A DNA stretch of 5,936 nt from JAJXZP01 sp035505775 (GCA_035505775.1 DATJQN010000262.1:1-5936); one strand, 5' to 3'; positions 1 to 5,774 are shown, numbered from the stretch's first letter. Notes: generated from the letters alone by a model not told the origin. Made by a program: numbers and translations.

Positions 1-15
1 TTCTACAAAGTAGAA
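1..15. repeat. Perfect short inverted repeat at the window edge
   Basis: TTCTAC-AAA-GTAGAA is a perfect 6-3-6 dyad. It lies about 60 nt upstream of the padR-like start, in AT-rich DNA. It could be a binding site for a dimeric regulator, possibly the adjacent PadR protein. It could also be the tail of a longer structure or terminator belonging to a gene outside the window. The sequence alone does not decide between these. Confidence 0.35.
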
Positions 16-40
16 TAGTCAAGATACTTTTAGGTTATTA

Positions 41-69
41 TTGCTTTAATATGATATAGGTGTTATATA
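41..69 (+). promoter_or_regulatory. Candidate sigma70-type promoter of the padR-flavoprotein operon
   Basis: TTGCTT (41-46) and TATATA (64-69) are separated by 17 nt, a good match to a housekeeping promoter spacing, in an AT-rich stretch. Transcription would start near 75-77, which is where the GTG start codon of the PadR gene lies, so the mRNA may be leaderless. An alternative -10 (TTTAAT, 45-50) would give a leader of about 19 nt, but only a weak purine stretch (around 56-60) is available as a ribosome binding site. Confidence 0.4.
54..68. promoter_or_regulatory. Possible operator overlapping the padR promoter
   Basis: ATATA-GGTGT-TATAT is a 5-5-5 inverted repeat covering the candidate -10 hexamer. 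The same bases also give a direct repeat of ATATAG at 54-59 and 65-70. PadR proteins commonly bind dyads in their own promoters, so autorepression is plausible. Short AT-rich dyads also arise by chance, so this is tentative. Confidence 0.25.
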
Positions 70-75
70 GTACGT

Positions 76-618
76 GTGTCACTAAGATACGCAATTATCG
101 GATTCCTTTGCCTGGAACCGATGAGCGGCTACACGCTTCAACGGCGCTTCGAGGACTCAGTGGCCGCGTACTGGTCTGTGACGCAGAGCCAGATTTATCG
201 GGAATTACGGGGGCTCGCGGCAGAGGGCTTCGTGCGCTTCACGATCATGCCCGGGGAAGGCAAGCCAGCTCAAAAGGTCTACGCGCCTACGACAGAGGGC
301 CTTACCGCGCTCGAACGATGGCTGGCGGAACCCGTCGAGCCCCAGCGCATCCGCCATCCCTTGCTTCTCAAGCTTTCATTCGCAGGGCGTCAGGATCCTC
401 GAGTCGTATCGGACCTCCTCGAAGAGTACGGGCGCGAGCTTGGCTCGATCGAATCGGAATATCTCTCGCGGGTCGGGGCAACGCGCATTTTCCGAATGGC
501 GGCTTCTCCCCGCGAAGCGATCCTCTGGAAATTGATTCTGGATAACGGGCTTTCGTGGGTCAGGGCGGAACGGGCATGGGCCGAGCGCTCTCTCAAGGAA
601 TGGAAGGAGGCGACATGA
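76..618 (+). CDS. PadR-family transcriptional regulator
   Basis: This 180-aa protein has the PadR layout. An N-terminal winged helix-turn-helix covers roughly residues 1-85. It opens SLRYAIIGFLCLEPMSGYTL, followed by the recognition region around QSQIYRELRGLAAEGFV and a wing ending in KVYAPTTEGLTALERWL. A charged helical C-terminal dimerisation part follows (about 95-178). PadR proteins are usually ligand- or stress-responsive repressors of adjacent genes. The GTG start at 76 is chosen because the family motif begins directly after it. No good Shine-Dalgarno precedes it, and a candidate promoter places the transcript start at about the same position. The stop overlaps the next start by 4 nt (ATGA), so it is probably the first gene of an operon with the two flavoproteins and a candidate regulator of them. 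The ligand is unknown. Confidence 0.9.
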   Translation: MSLRYAIIGFLCLEPMSGYTLQRRFEDSVAAYWSVTQSQIYRELRGLAAEGFVRFTIMPGEGKPAQKVYAPTTEGLTALERWLAEPVEPQRIRHPLLLKLSFAGRQDPRVVSDLLEEYGRELGSIESEYLSRVGATRIFRMAASPREAILWKLILDNGLSWVRAERAWAERSLKEWKEAT

Positions 619-1160
619 GGGTGACGATCATCGAAGCCGGAGAGCTGGGAGACCATACGACCACTGCCGCGCGGGCGATCTCGGATGAGCTGGCGGTCGG
701 GTCGGTCGACACTCGGTTGTTTAGCCTAAGCTCGCTGACGATCAAACCGTGCCTGGGCTGCTCCGCCTGCATGGTTCGCACGCCGGGGCAATGCGTCCAT
801 CGCGACGATGTCGCCATGATCCTCAAGGAGCTTCTCGCTTCGGATCGCGTCCTGTTTCTGTATCCCCTCGCCCGCGGGTTCATGGCCTCGCGCGCGAAGG
901 ACTTCGTCGACCGGCTATTCCCTCTCGAATTGCCCTACATAGAGTTCCGAGATAAGGCGATGACCCATGGATTGCGATACGGCCGTTATCCGGACTGGGG
1001 TTTCGTCGTTGATGTCGGAGAGGGCGGATCGAAGGACGAGTTCGAGATAGCCGCTGAGCTGAACAGGCGGTTGGCGCGCTATTACCGAAGTTCGGTCTTC
1101 CTCAATGCCGAAAGCCCGATCGAGCCGAAGGAGGCCGCCCATGCAGCTATGCGCGATTAA
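615..1160 (+). CDS. Iron-sulfur flavoprotein-like NAD(P)H oxidoreductase (flavodoxin fold)
   Basis: This 181-aa protein resembles the NADPH-dependent FMN reductase / iron-sulfur flavoprotein family. The N-terminus (MRVTIIEAGELGDHTTTAARAI) matches the first beta strand and helix of the fold, but the usual GSPR phosphate loop is not recognisable. Residues 46-60 carry Cys46-x2-Cys49-x2-Cys52-x7-Cys60. This compact motif is typical of archaeal and clostridial Isf proteins, where it binds a 4Fe-4S cluster, and the DD pair after it is also common in the family. The expected role is cytoplasmic electron transfer or quinone/disulfide/oxygen reduction with FMN; the substrate is unknown. The ATG at 615 is preferred over upstream in-frame starts because a full AAGGAGG lies at 604-610 and the start overlaps the padR stop. 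The gene overlaps the next one by 20 nt, which suggests coupled translation. Confidence 0.85.
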   Translation: MRVTIIEAGELGDHTTTAARAISDELAVGSVDTRLFSLSSLTIKPCLGCSACMVRTPGQCVHRDDVAMILKELLASDRVLFLYPLARGFMASRAKDFVDRLFPLELPYIEFRDKAMTHGLRYGRYPDWGFVVDVGEGGSKDEFEIAAELNRRLARYYRSSVFLNAESPIEPKEAAHAAMRD

Positions 1161-1815
1161 TGGTTCGCCGCGCGGCGCGAAGAGCAATACCGGAGTCATG
1201 CTTGATCGGTTCATCCGTGGCTTTGAGTCCATTCCCGGTAATCATGCCAAGCGTTTCGATCTGATACGCGCCGGAAGCGCGGAGCACATCATGTCGTGCA
1301 TCCGGGACTCGGAAGAGACGATTCTAGGCTTCCCCCTTTATTTCCTATCCATGCCGGGGGACGTCATGCGGTTTATCGAAGCCCTTCCGGAAAGGATCGG
1401 CACGGGGAAAAGGCTGATGACATTGGTCCAAAGCGGGTTCCCCGAGACCGCCCAGTTCGAACCGCTGCTCAGGTACCTTGAGACACTCCCCGGCCGGATC
1501 GGCTTCTCGCCAGGCGGGAGCATTGCAAAGGGCTTCGGCTCCAGCGTCGAAACCCTGCCGCCGCGGTTTGTCGAGGCCGACCTCGCAAAGCTGGAAGCGC
1601 TCGGGGAAAGCGCAGGACGAGGCGAGGCGTTCGACGCCGCGGTCGTGGAGTCCCTGGCGCAACCGGTGCGCCTCGACATGAAGTGGCTCGCGCTTTTCAA
1701 GGTCATGCGAATACTCGGGCTACTGGACTCCTTCACCCGGAGGCAATTGCGAACAAACCGAATTCCAAAACGATCGAGCCGAGCACAGCCGCTTCGGCGA
1801 TATCGAGAGTCGTGA
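1141..1815 (+). CDS. NADPH-dependent FMN reductase-like flavoprotein
   Basis: This 224-aa flavodoxin-fold protein begins MQLCAINGSPRGAKSNT, the classic N-G-S-P-R-x3-S-N-T phosphate-binding loop for FMN (residues 7-17). The central region (about 60-120) includes ETILGFPLYFLSMPGDVMRFIEALPER, the strand and FMN-contacting loop seen in family members, and then LMTLVQSGFPE. It lacks the four-Cys cluster motif of its upstream neighbour. The likely role is FMN-dependent reduction using NAD(P)H, perhaps working with the upstream iron-sulfur flavoprotein. The ATG at 1141 has AAGGAGG at 1128-1134 with ideal spacing and sits inside the end of the previous gene. The last 25 or so residues are unusually basic (QLRTNRIPKRSSRAQPLRRYRES), so the true C-terminus could have drifted or been altered by a late frameshift. 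Family assignment is firm; the substrate is unknown. Confidence 0.85.
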   Translation: MQLCAINGSPRGAKSNTGVMLDRFIRGFESIPGNHAKRFDLIRAGSAEHIMSCIRDSEETILGFPLYFLSMPGDVMRFIEALPERIGTGKRLMTLVQSGFPETAQFEPLLRYLETLPGRIGFSPGGSIAKGFGSSVETLPPRFVEADLAKLEALGESAGRGEAFDAAVVESLAQPVRLDMKWLALFKVMRILGLLDSFTRRQLRTNRIPKRSSRAQPLRRYRES

Positions 1816-1844
1816 AGGACTGCGGCGAGAGCGATACCAAAGTT

Positions 1845-2117
1845 TCAACGCAGGAGCGCCCCTACCTCCGCGACGATACCCAGAAGTCGATCGTCGGCAT
1901 GTAGGCTGGCGCGCAACTTCCCTTCGGCGTCGATGATCCAGAAAGGAGTCGCGTGGTTCCCCTTGTAGCGGCCCGGGGATTTCGCGCGGCTCAGGTCGGC
2001 GCCTGGCACTGCTCCCAAGCTCCCGACGAAATGGCCAAGCTCGCACGGGAACTCAAGGTCATGGTCGAGCATTCAGGCCTGCCAGTGCCGTATCTGCGAC
2101 GAATCCTCGGTCAAAGC
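1845..2117 (-). pseudogene. Probable remnant of a peroxiredoxin/thioredoxin-fold protein, interrupted by TGA
   Basis: Read on the - strand, one frame gives ALTEDSSQIRHWQA, then a TGA (2073-2075), then MLDHDLEFPCELGHF and later NHATPFWIIDAEGKLRASL, ending at a TGA at 1845-1847. This resembles the second half of AhpC/TSA or thioredoxin-like proteins: an exposed 'TEDS..Q.R.WQA' helix, an 'FP' strand, then the cis-proline strand (ATPFWIID) and the 'EGKLR' turn. The segment with the catalytic Cys is not recognisable upstream, where the DNA turns AT-rich and promoter-like. The simplest reading is a truncated, decaying gene convergent with the flavoprotein gene. Alternatively, 1845-2072 could be a short expressed 75-aa ORF. 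The family resemblance was recognised by eye only. Confidence 0.4.
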
Positions 2118-2178
2118 ACAATTGAGTTTACAAGAATAATATTCAGCTGCTCCTTCATGACGACATACAAGCGCGTTC

Positions 2179-2197
2179 ATTGTCCTATATTGACAAT
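2179..2197. promoter_or_regulatory. Inverted repeat across the feo -35 region
   Basis: ATTGTC-CTATATT-GACAAT is a perfect 6-7-6 dyad whose right arm contains most of the TTGACA -35 hexamer. The adjoining bases (2191-2205, TGACAATCATAATTG) match about 10 of 14 defined positions of the Fur 7-1-7 pattern TGATAAT-n-ATTATCA. A regulator bound here would block the feo promoter. Whether it is a Fur-type site or only an AT-rich dyad is uncertain. Confidence 0.3.
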
Positions 2198-2219
2198 CAT
2201 AATTGTGTTAGATTAGGCT
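2190..2219 (+). promoter_or_regulatory. feoAB promoter: Candidate promoter of the feo operon
   Basis: A consensus -35 hexamer TTGACA (2190-2195) is followed after 18 nt by TAGGCT (2214-2219), a weak -10 that keeps the TA...T positions. Transcription would start around 2226-2228 and leave a leader of about 40 nt. A strong -35 paired with a weak -10 inside an operator fits a regulated promoter. The -10 choice is uncertain. Confidence 0.4.
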
Positions 2220-2226
2220 AACTTAC
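2208..2226. promoter_or_regulatory. DtxR/IdeR-type iron-responsive operator upstream of feoAB
   Basis: TTAGATTAGGCTAACTTAC matches 16 of 19 positions of the established DtxR/IdeR box TTAGGTTAG(C/G)CTAACCTAA, including the whole central TTAGGCTAA core. It overlaps the candidate -10 and lies 41 nt before the feoAB start. DtxR-family metalloregulators bind such boxes with Fe(II) (or Mn(II) for MntR-type members) and repress transcription. Iron repletion would therefore switch off the ferrous uptake operon. No dtxR gene is visible in the window, so the regulator would be encoded elsewhere. Confidence 0.6.
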
Positions 2227-2267
2227 CTCTTCACGAGAACAATACTCTCAGAAGGCCAGGTCTACTC

Positions 2268-4487
2268 ATGGAACTTTCTGTTGCCGATTTAAAGCCCGGC
2301 GATAGCGCCAAGGTTCGCAAGCTCAAGGGAGGTCGCGGGTATGTAGCCCGGTTGGCTGCTTTGGGCTTTACTCTTGGCGTTCCACTAAAGGTGATGAGGA
2401 AGAATGCTCATGGTCCCCTTCTGGTTAGCCTTCGCGGCACACAGATCGCTTTAGGTTTCGGCGAAGCGGCAGGAATCCTTGTTAGCCGCTTCGATGATGC
2501 AGAACCGGTCGTCTCTGAGCCAACTAGTATTGCCTTTACTATCGCGCTTGCGGGGCAACCTAATGTCGGCAAGTCCACGGTTTTCAACCTCCTGACGGGA
2601 ATGAGCCAGCATGTTGGCAACTGGACTGGCAAGACTGTCGATCAGAAGACTGGCACTTTTCGGTACAACAAGAGCCACTATGGAGTCGTGGATCTACCTG
2701 GAACCTATTCGCTCTCCGCCAATTCCGAGGAAGAGCTGATAGCGAGGGAATACATCCTGACCGAGCATCCGGACTTGGTCGTCGCCGTCGTGAATGCCGC
2801 GGCACTCGAGCGTAATCTCTATCTTGTCGCGGAGCTCCTCCTCCTCCCGTCGCCCGTGCTCATTGCCCTCAATATGATGGACGTGGCCGAGAAGGAGGGC
2901 ATCACCGTCGAGCCGGAGGTCCTCGAGCAGGCGATAGGTATTCCGGTCGTGCAGATGTCGGCCTCGCGCGGGCAGGGCATCGAGGAGCTCAAAGCGGCTA
3001 TCGAGACTATGCTGCTCAAGAAGGTCGAGTATCGCTCGAACCTGCCCGCCATCCTACCCGCCCATCAACCGGTCCTCGATTTGGTACAGGAGATGATCGC
3101 GGCCTATGTCCCGGAGAAATATCCGAGCGATTGGGTAGCTCTCAAGCTGCTTGAAGGTGACCATATGCTCTCGCCATTGATGAAAGGGAAGATGCCCGAA
3201 GAGGAATGGAAGGCCGTGGACGCCATCCTCTACAAGCATGAGGACGCGGTTCTCGATATAGCCGGAGCCCGTTATCATTGGATTGGACGCATGGTCCGGG
3301 CTGCCGTCGTAGAGCCCCCAGTGTCACGCATTGGGTTCACTACGCGCATTGATCGCTTCCTGACCCACCCCATTGTCGGCACGACAGCACTCGTTGCTCT
3401 TATGGGCGGAGTCTTCTGGCTGACCTTCTCGGTGGGTGCTCCCTTCCAGAAGGCTTTGAGTTCCCTCCTCGGCGACTTCGGGAACATCCTCCGCTCCTGG
3501 ATAATGGGAGGGCCTCGTTGGCTGGGCGAATTCTTCGCGGGCGGCGTCCTCGGCGGCCTCGGTATGGTGCTCACCTTCCTGCCAATACTGGCCATCTTCT
3601 ACCTGGCCCTGGGTTTCCTCGAAGACACCGGCTACATGGCCAGGGCAGCCTATCTTACTGATCGTTTCATGCACATGATGGGTCTTCACGGCAAAAGCTT
3701 CATGCCGATCATCCTTGGCTTCGGCTGCAATGTCCCGGCAGTCCTTGGCACGCGCATCATCGAATCGAACAAGGCGAGGGTTCAGACGGCGCTTCTCGTC
3801 CCATTCGTGCCCTGCACCGCGCGGCTGGCCGTCGTTTCTATTCTCGCACCGATATTCTTCGGGCCGGCCGCATTCTGGGTCACCTGGGGACTCGTCGGAG
3901 CAAACCTCGTTATCCTCGCCCTGCTCGGTCTTGTCCTTCACCGTTTTGCGTTCGAGGACGAGCATGTCGCCTTTATCATGGAGCTGCCCCTCTACCACCT
4001 GCCGAACATGAAGACGATAGGCATCTACGTCTGGCAAAATCTCCTCGGTTTCATCCGGAAGGCCGGGTCTATCATCCTCGTCGCCTCCCTCGTCGTATGG
4101 GTCTTTTCGTACTTCCCCACGGGGGCCATAGCGACAAGCTACCTCGGCGTCTTTGGGCATTGGCTCGAGCCGGTGAGCAGGCTGCTCGGACTGCCCTGGC
4201 AGGTCTTTATCGCGATATTTACGAGCTTCGCGGCCAAGGAGAATACGATCGCAACCCTTGCCGTTCTCTATGGAAACATCAATGCCGTTTTACCAACGGT
4301 GATTAGCTCTTCCGCCGCACTGGGACTTCTCGCTTTTCAGATGCTTTTCGTCCCTTGCGTGGGCACGATCGCGGCGATAAAGCAGGAAACGAATTCGATC
4401 AAATGGACCGCCTTCAGCTTGGCCATCATGCTCGCGCTGTCTTTCGGCGTGGCCATCGCCATATACCAGGTGGGGAGGCTTCTCTAG
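2268..4487 (+). CDS. feoAB: FeoA-FeoB fusion ferrous iron transporter
   Basis: This 739-aa inner-membrane Fe(II) transporter fuses two Feo proteins. Residues 1-73 are a FeoA (SH3-like) domain: LSVADLKPGDSAKV, then RLAALGFTLGVPLKV and LRGTQIALGFGEAAGILV. A FeoB G domain follows: G1 GQPNVGKST (96-104), G2 around NWTGKTV (118-124), G3 DLPG (142-145), G4 NMMD (202-205) and G5 SAS (231-233). A helical GDI-like segment (about 260-350) links to the membrane part (about 365-739), which has roughly eight or nine hydrophobic segments. Conserved FeoB membrane motifs are present: LEDTGYMARAAYL (451-463), GFGCNVPA (484-491), VPFVPCTARL (511-520), AAKENTIATL and FVPCVGTIAAIKQE (694-707). The ATG at 2268 is preceded by a weak CAGG (2257-2260). 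A Thr replaces the usual Pro of the NWPG loop. A FeoC-like gene follows 2 nt later and a DtxR-type box lies upstream. Fused feoAB genes are known in other bacteria, and the assignment is secure. Confidence 0.97.
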   Translation: MELSVADLKPGDSAKVRKLKGGRGYVARLAALGFTLGVPLKVMRKNAHGPLLVSLRGTQIALGFGEAAGILVSRFDDAEPVVSEPTSIAFTIALAGQPNVGKSTVFNLLTGMSQHVGNWTGKTVDQKTGTFRYNKSHYGVVDLPGTYSLSANSEEELIAREYILTEHPDLVVAVVNAAALERNLYLVAELLLLPSPVLIALNMMDVAEKEGITVEPEVLEQAIGIPVVQMSASRGQGIEELKAAIETMLLKKVEYRSNLPAILPAHQPVLDLVQEMIAAYVPEKYPSDWVALKLLEGDHMLSPLMKGKMPEEEWKAVDAILYKHEDAVLDIAGARYHWIGRMVRAAVVEPPVSRIGFTTRIDRFLTHPIVGTTALVALMGGVFWLTFSVGAPFQKALSSLLGDFGNILRSWIMGGPRWLGEFFAGGVLGGLGMVLTFLPILAIFYLALGFLEDTGYMARAAYLTDRFMHMMGLHGKSFMPIILGFGCNVPAVLGTRIIESNKARVQTALLVPFVPCTARLAVVSILAPIFFGPAAFWVTWGLVGANLVILALLGLVLHRFAFEDEHVAFIMELPLYHLPNMKTIGIYVWQNLLGFIRKAGSIILVASLVVWVFSYFPTGAIATSYLGVFGHWLEPVSRLLGLPWQVFIAIFTSFAAKENTIATLAVLYGNINAVLPTVISSSAALGLLAFQMLFVPCVGTIAAIKQETNSIKWTAFSLAIMLALSFGVAIAIYQVGRLL

Positions 4488-4489
4488 CC

Positions 4490-4777
4490 ATGCTCAGGCG
4501 GATTCTCGCGTTCTTGGCATCCAGCGGCACCCGCACCCTAGGCGGCCTAGCGCTCGAGCTTGAGGTCGACCGCGGGGTGATCGAGGATATGCTGACGCAG
4601 CTGTGCACGCTTGGCTATGTCGAGGAGCTTACGGCTTCTGTATCCGCGAGCTGCGGTGATGAGGGCCCTTCGACCTGCGCGGGCTGTGCTGGCTGCGCAC
4701 TTGGCTGTGGTCAAACGCCCCAGGGTCGTGTATGGTCACTCACAGCGAAGGGCAGGGCTGCCTTCGTCGAGCGATAA
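4490..4777 (+). CDS. feoC: FeoC-like Cys-rich winged-helix protein
   Basis: This 95-aa protein starts 2 nt after feoAB. The N-terminal half (residues 1-47) reads as a small winged helix: LRRILAFLASSGTRTLGGLA, then ELEVDRGVIEDMLTQLCTLGYVEEL. A Cys-rich wing follows with Cys55-x7-Cys63-x2-Cys66-x2-Cys69-x3-Cys73, and then WSLTAKGRAAFVER closes the domain. FeoC proteins are cytoplasmic partners of FeoB, thought to bind a 4Fe-4S cluster and to affect FeoB stability or act as iron/oxygen sensors. The spacing here differs from the enteric four-Cys pattern and there is a fifth Cys, so the cluster type is open. GGGGAGG (4472-4477 region) inside the end of feoAB can serve as ribosome binding site, and translation is probably coupled. 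It could act as a DNA-binding regulator, but position and Cys pattern favour FeoC. Confidence 0.8.
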   Translation: MLRRILAFLASSGTRTLGGLALELEVDRGVIEDMLTQLCTLGYVEELTASVSASCGDEGPSTCAGCAGCALGCGQTPQGRVWSLTAKGRAAFVER

Positions 4778-4825
4778 GATCGCGGCATCGCGCCCAGTAG
4801 TGCCGGGAGCGAAGGAGTATCCTTA

Positions 4826-5590
4826 ATGGAACTCGTCTCATTGCGTTTGAGCGTCACGCGGGATTACCTCTTCAAGAACGGTTCGAAGTATGTCCTGGTA
4901 GATACGGGCTACAAAGAGGACTGGAAGCTCTTTTCCCGAAGGCTCGAGGAGGCTGGGATTCAGATCACGCAGATAAGCCATCTGATCCTCACGCATCATC
5001 ACGACGACCATGTCGGACTGGTCCACAAGGTCGTGGCCATGAATCCAGCCATCGTCGTCGTCATGTCCCTCCAGACGAAAGAGCTTCTCCTCGCCGGCAA
5101 GAACGACGTGCTTCATGGAGGGGGACTGCTCAACAAGCGCGTGGCCGCTCTCCTCCGGTTCAAGCAGCTCTATGTCTCGCTCATCGTCGGGGAACGAATC
5201 GACAGCGCGCAAAACCTTATGTTCGAGCCATACAAGGCCCGCGAGAACGACATAGTCTTCGGAGCCGAGGTTCGGCTTCGGGATATCGGGATCGAGGCGG
5301 ATGCCACCTTGTTCTTTTCCCCGGGCCATTCGATAGATTCCGTCTCGATCCTATTCGGCGACGGCGATTGTCTCGTCGGGGACGCGGCTGCCAATTTCCT
5401 CGCTTTCGCCGGAACCAAGAACTGCGTCGTCTTCGTGCGGGACCTCGAAGAGTACTATCGGACCTGGGAGGATATCCTCGCGAGGGGAGCGAAGCGCATC
5501 TTTCCTGCGCATGGCGCGGTCTTCGACTCGGATCGGCTCCGACGCAATCTGCGCAGGAATAAGGCCCAGGATATGGTGGTCGACGACTAA
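4826..5590 (+). CDS. MBL-fold metallo-hydrolase
   Basis: This 254-aa protein of the metallo-beta-lactamase superfamily has a complete set of metal ligands. The strand VLVDTG supplies Asp26, LILTHHHDDHVG gives the HxHxDH motif (His57, His59, Asp61, His62), SPGHS gives His168, GDCLVGDAA gives Asp186 and FPAHG gives His229. This arrangement fits a binuclear Zn or Fe site of the glyoxalase II-like type. No signal peptide or membrane segment is visible, so it is probably cytoplasmic. The substrate cannot be read from sequence; the superfamily includes thioester, lactone, phosphodiester and persulfide hydrolases. AAGGAG (4812-4817) lies 8 nt before the ATG. It follows the FeoC gene by 48 nt in the same direction with no terminator seen, so it may be the last gene of the feo operon, but a functional tie to iron is only inferred. 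Confidence 0.9.
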   Translation: MELVSLRLSVTRDYLFKNGSKYVLVDTGYKEDWKLFSRRLEEAGIQITQISHLILTHHHDDHVGLVHKVVAMNPAIVVVMSLQTKELLLAGKNDVLHGGGLLNKRVAALLRFKQLYVSLIVGERIDSAQNLMFEPYKARENDIVFGAEVRLRDIGIEADATLFFSPGHSIDSVSILFGDGDCLVGDAAANFLAFAGTKNCVVFVRDLEEYYRTWEDILARGAKRIFPAHGAVFDSDRLRRNLRRNKAQDMVVDD

Positions 5591-5600
5591 ACCAATATCA

Positions 5601-5631
5601 CTCCAAGCACGTAGCGTAGTGCGCCGTGGAG
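5601..5631 (+). other. Imperfect hairpin after the MBL hydrolase gene
   Basis: CTCCA (5601-5605) can pair with TGGAG (5627-5631), and GCAC (5607-5610) with GTGC (5619-5622), around an 8-nt loop, with an asymmetric bulge of 1 against 4 nt. It lies 10 nt after the stop codon and could mark the 3' end of the operon. No T-run follows, so it is not a canonical intrinsic terminator. Confidence 0.25.
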
Positions 5632-5675
5632 CTCTGGGGCCGGGTCGCCACCTTTCGCCGGCTCAATGCATAATT

Positions 5676-5697
5676 GTCGCCGACGCTGAAAATGACC
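5676..5697 (+). repeat. Degenerate direct repeat, copy 1 (IS end type)
   Basis: GTCGCCGACGCTGAAAATGA plus CC aligns, with one gap, to the copy at 5834-5855, sharing GTCG-C, A-C-CTGAA and T-TG. Repeated subterminal copies are typical transposase binding sites in some IS families. Confidence 0.35.
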
Positions 5698-5728
5698 TGC
5701 CCTCGCCACTGGCTAGACCGGCCGCTCG

Positions 5729-5774
5729 AGGAGTACCCCCTGGGTTGCGAAGCCTTCGTCAGCAGCGTACTCCT
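5729..5774. repeat. Inverted repeat with nested hairpin
   Basis: AGGAGTAC (5729-5736) and GTACTCCT (5767-5774) are perfect 8-nt inverted arms with a 30-nt loop. Inside the loop, CGAA-GCC-TTCG (5748-5758) can form a second small hairpin. It lies between the two IS-type direct repeats, in the presumed leader of the transposase gene. It may be a leader structure that limits transposase expression, or a chance dyad. Confidence 0.3.

Noticed and set aside
30..48. TTAGGTTA as a second DtxR box in the padR promoter
   Set aside because: Only the left half-site matches; the right half (TTATTGCTTTA) does not fit, so it is likely chance in AT-rich DNA.
60..545. 161-codon + strand open frame overlapping the PadR gene
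   Set aside because: It is in another frame of a clear PadR gene, is Arg/Pro/Ser-rich and has no recognisable motif.
2073..2075. In-frame TGA of the peroxiredoxin-like remnant as a selenocysteine codon
   Set aside because: It is not at a catalytic Cys position of the fold, and I see no convincing SECIS-like hairpin just downstream on that strand. Decay or error is simpler.
1953..2216. 87-codon + strand open frame in the feo upstream region
   Set aside because: It ends inside the operator, is opposite the peroxiredoxin-like remnant, and shows no family motif.
3324..4160. Long (278-codon) open frame on the - strand
   Set aside because: It lies wholly opposite the conserved FeoB membrane domain, has a charged, low-complexity composition and no recognisable family. 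It is a shadow of GC-rich codon bias.
5601..5631. Intrinsic terminator after the MBL hydrolase gene
   Set aside because: The stem is imperfect and no T-tract follows, so it is reported only as a hairpin.
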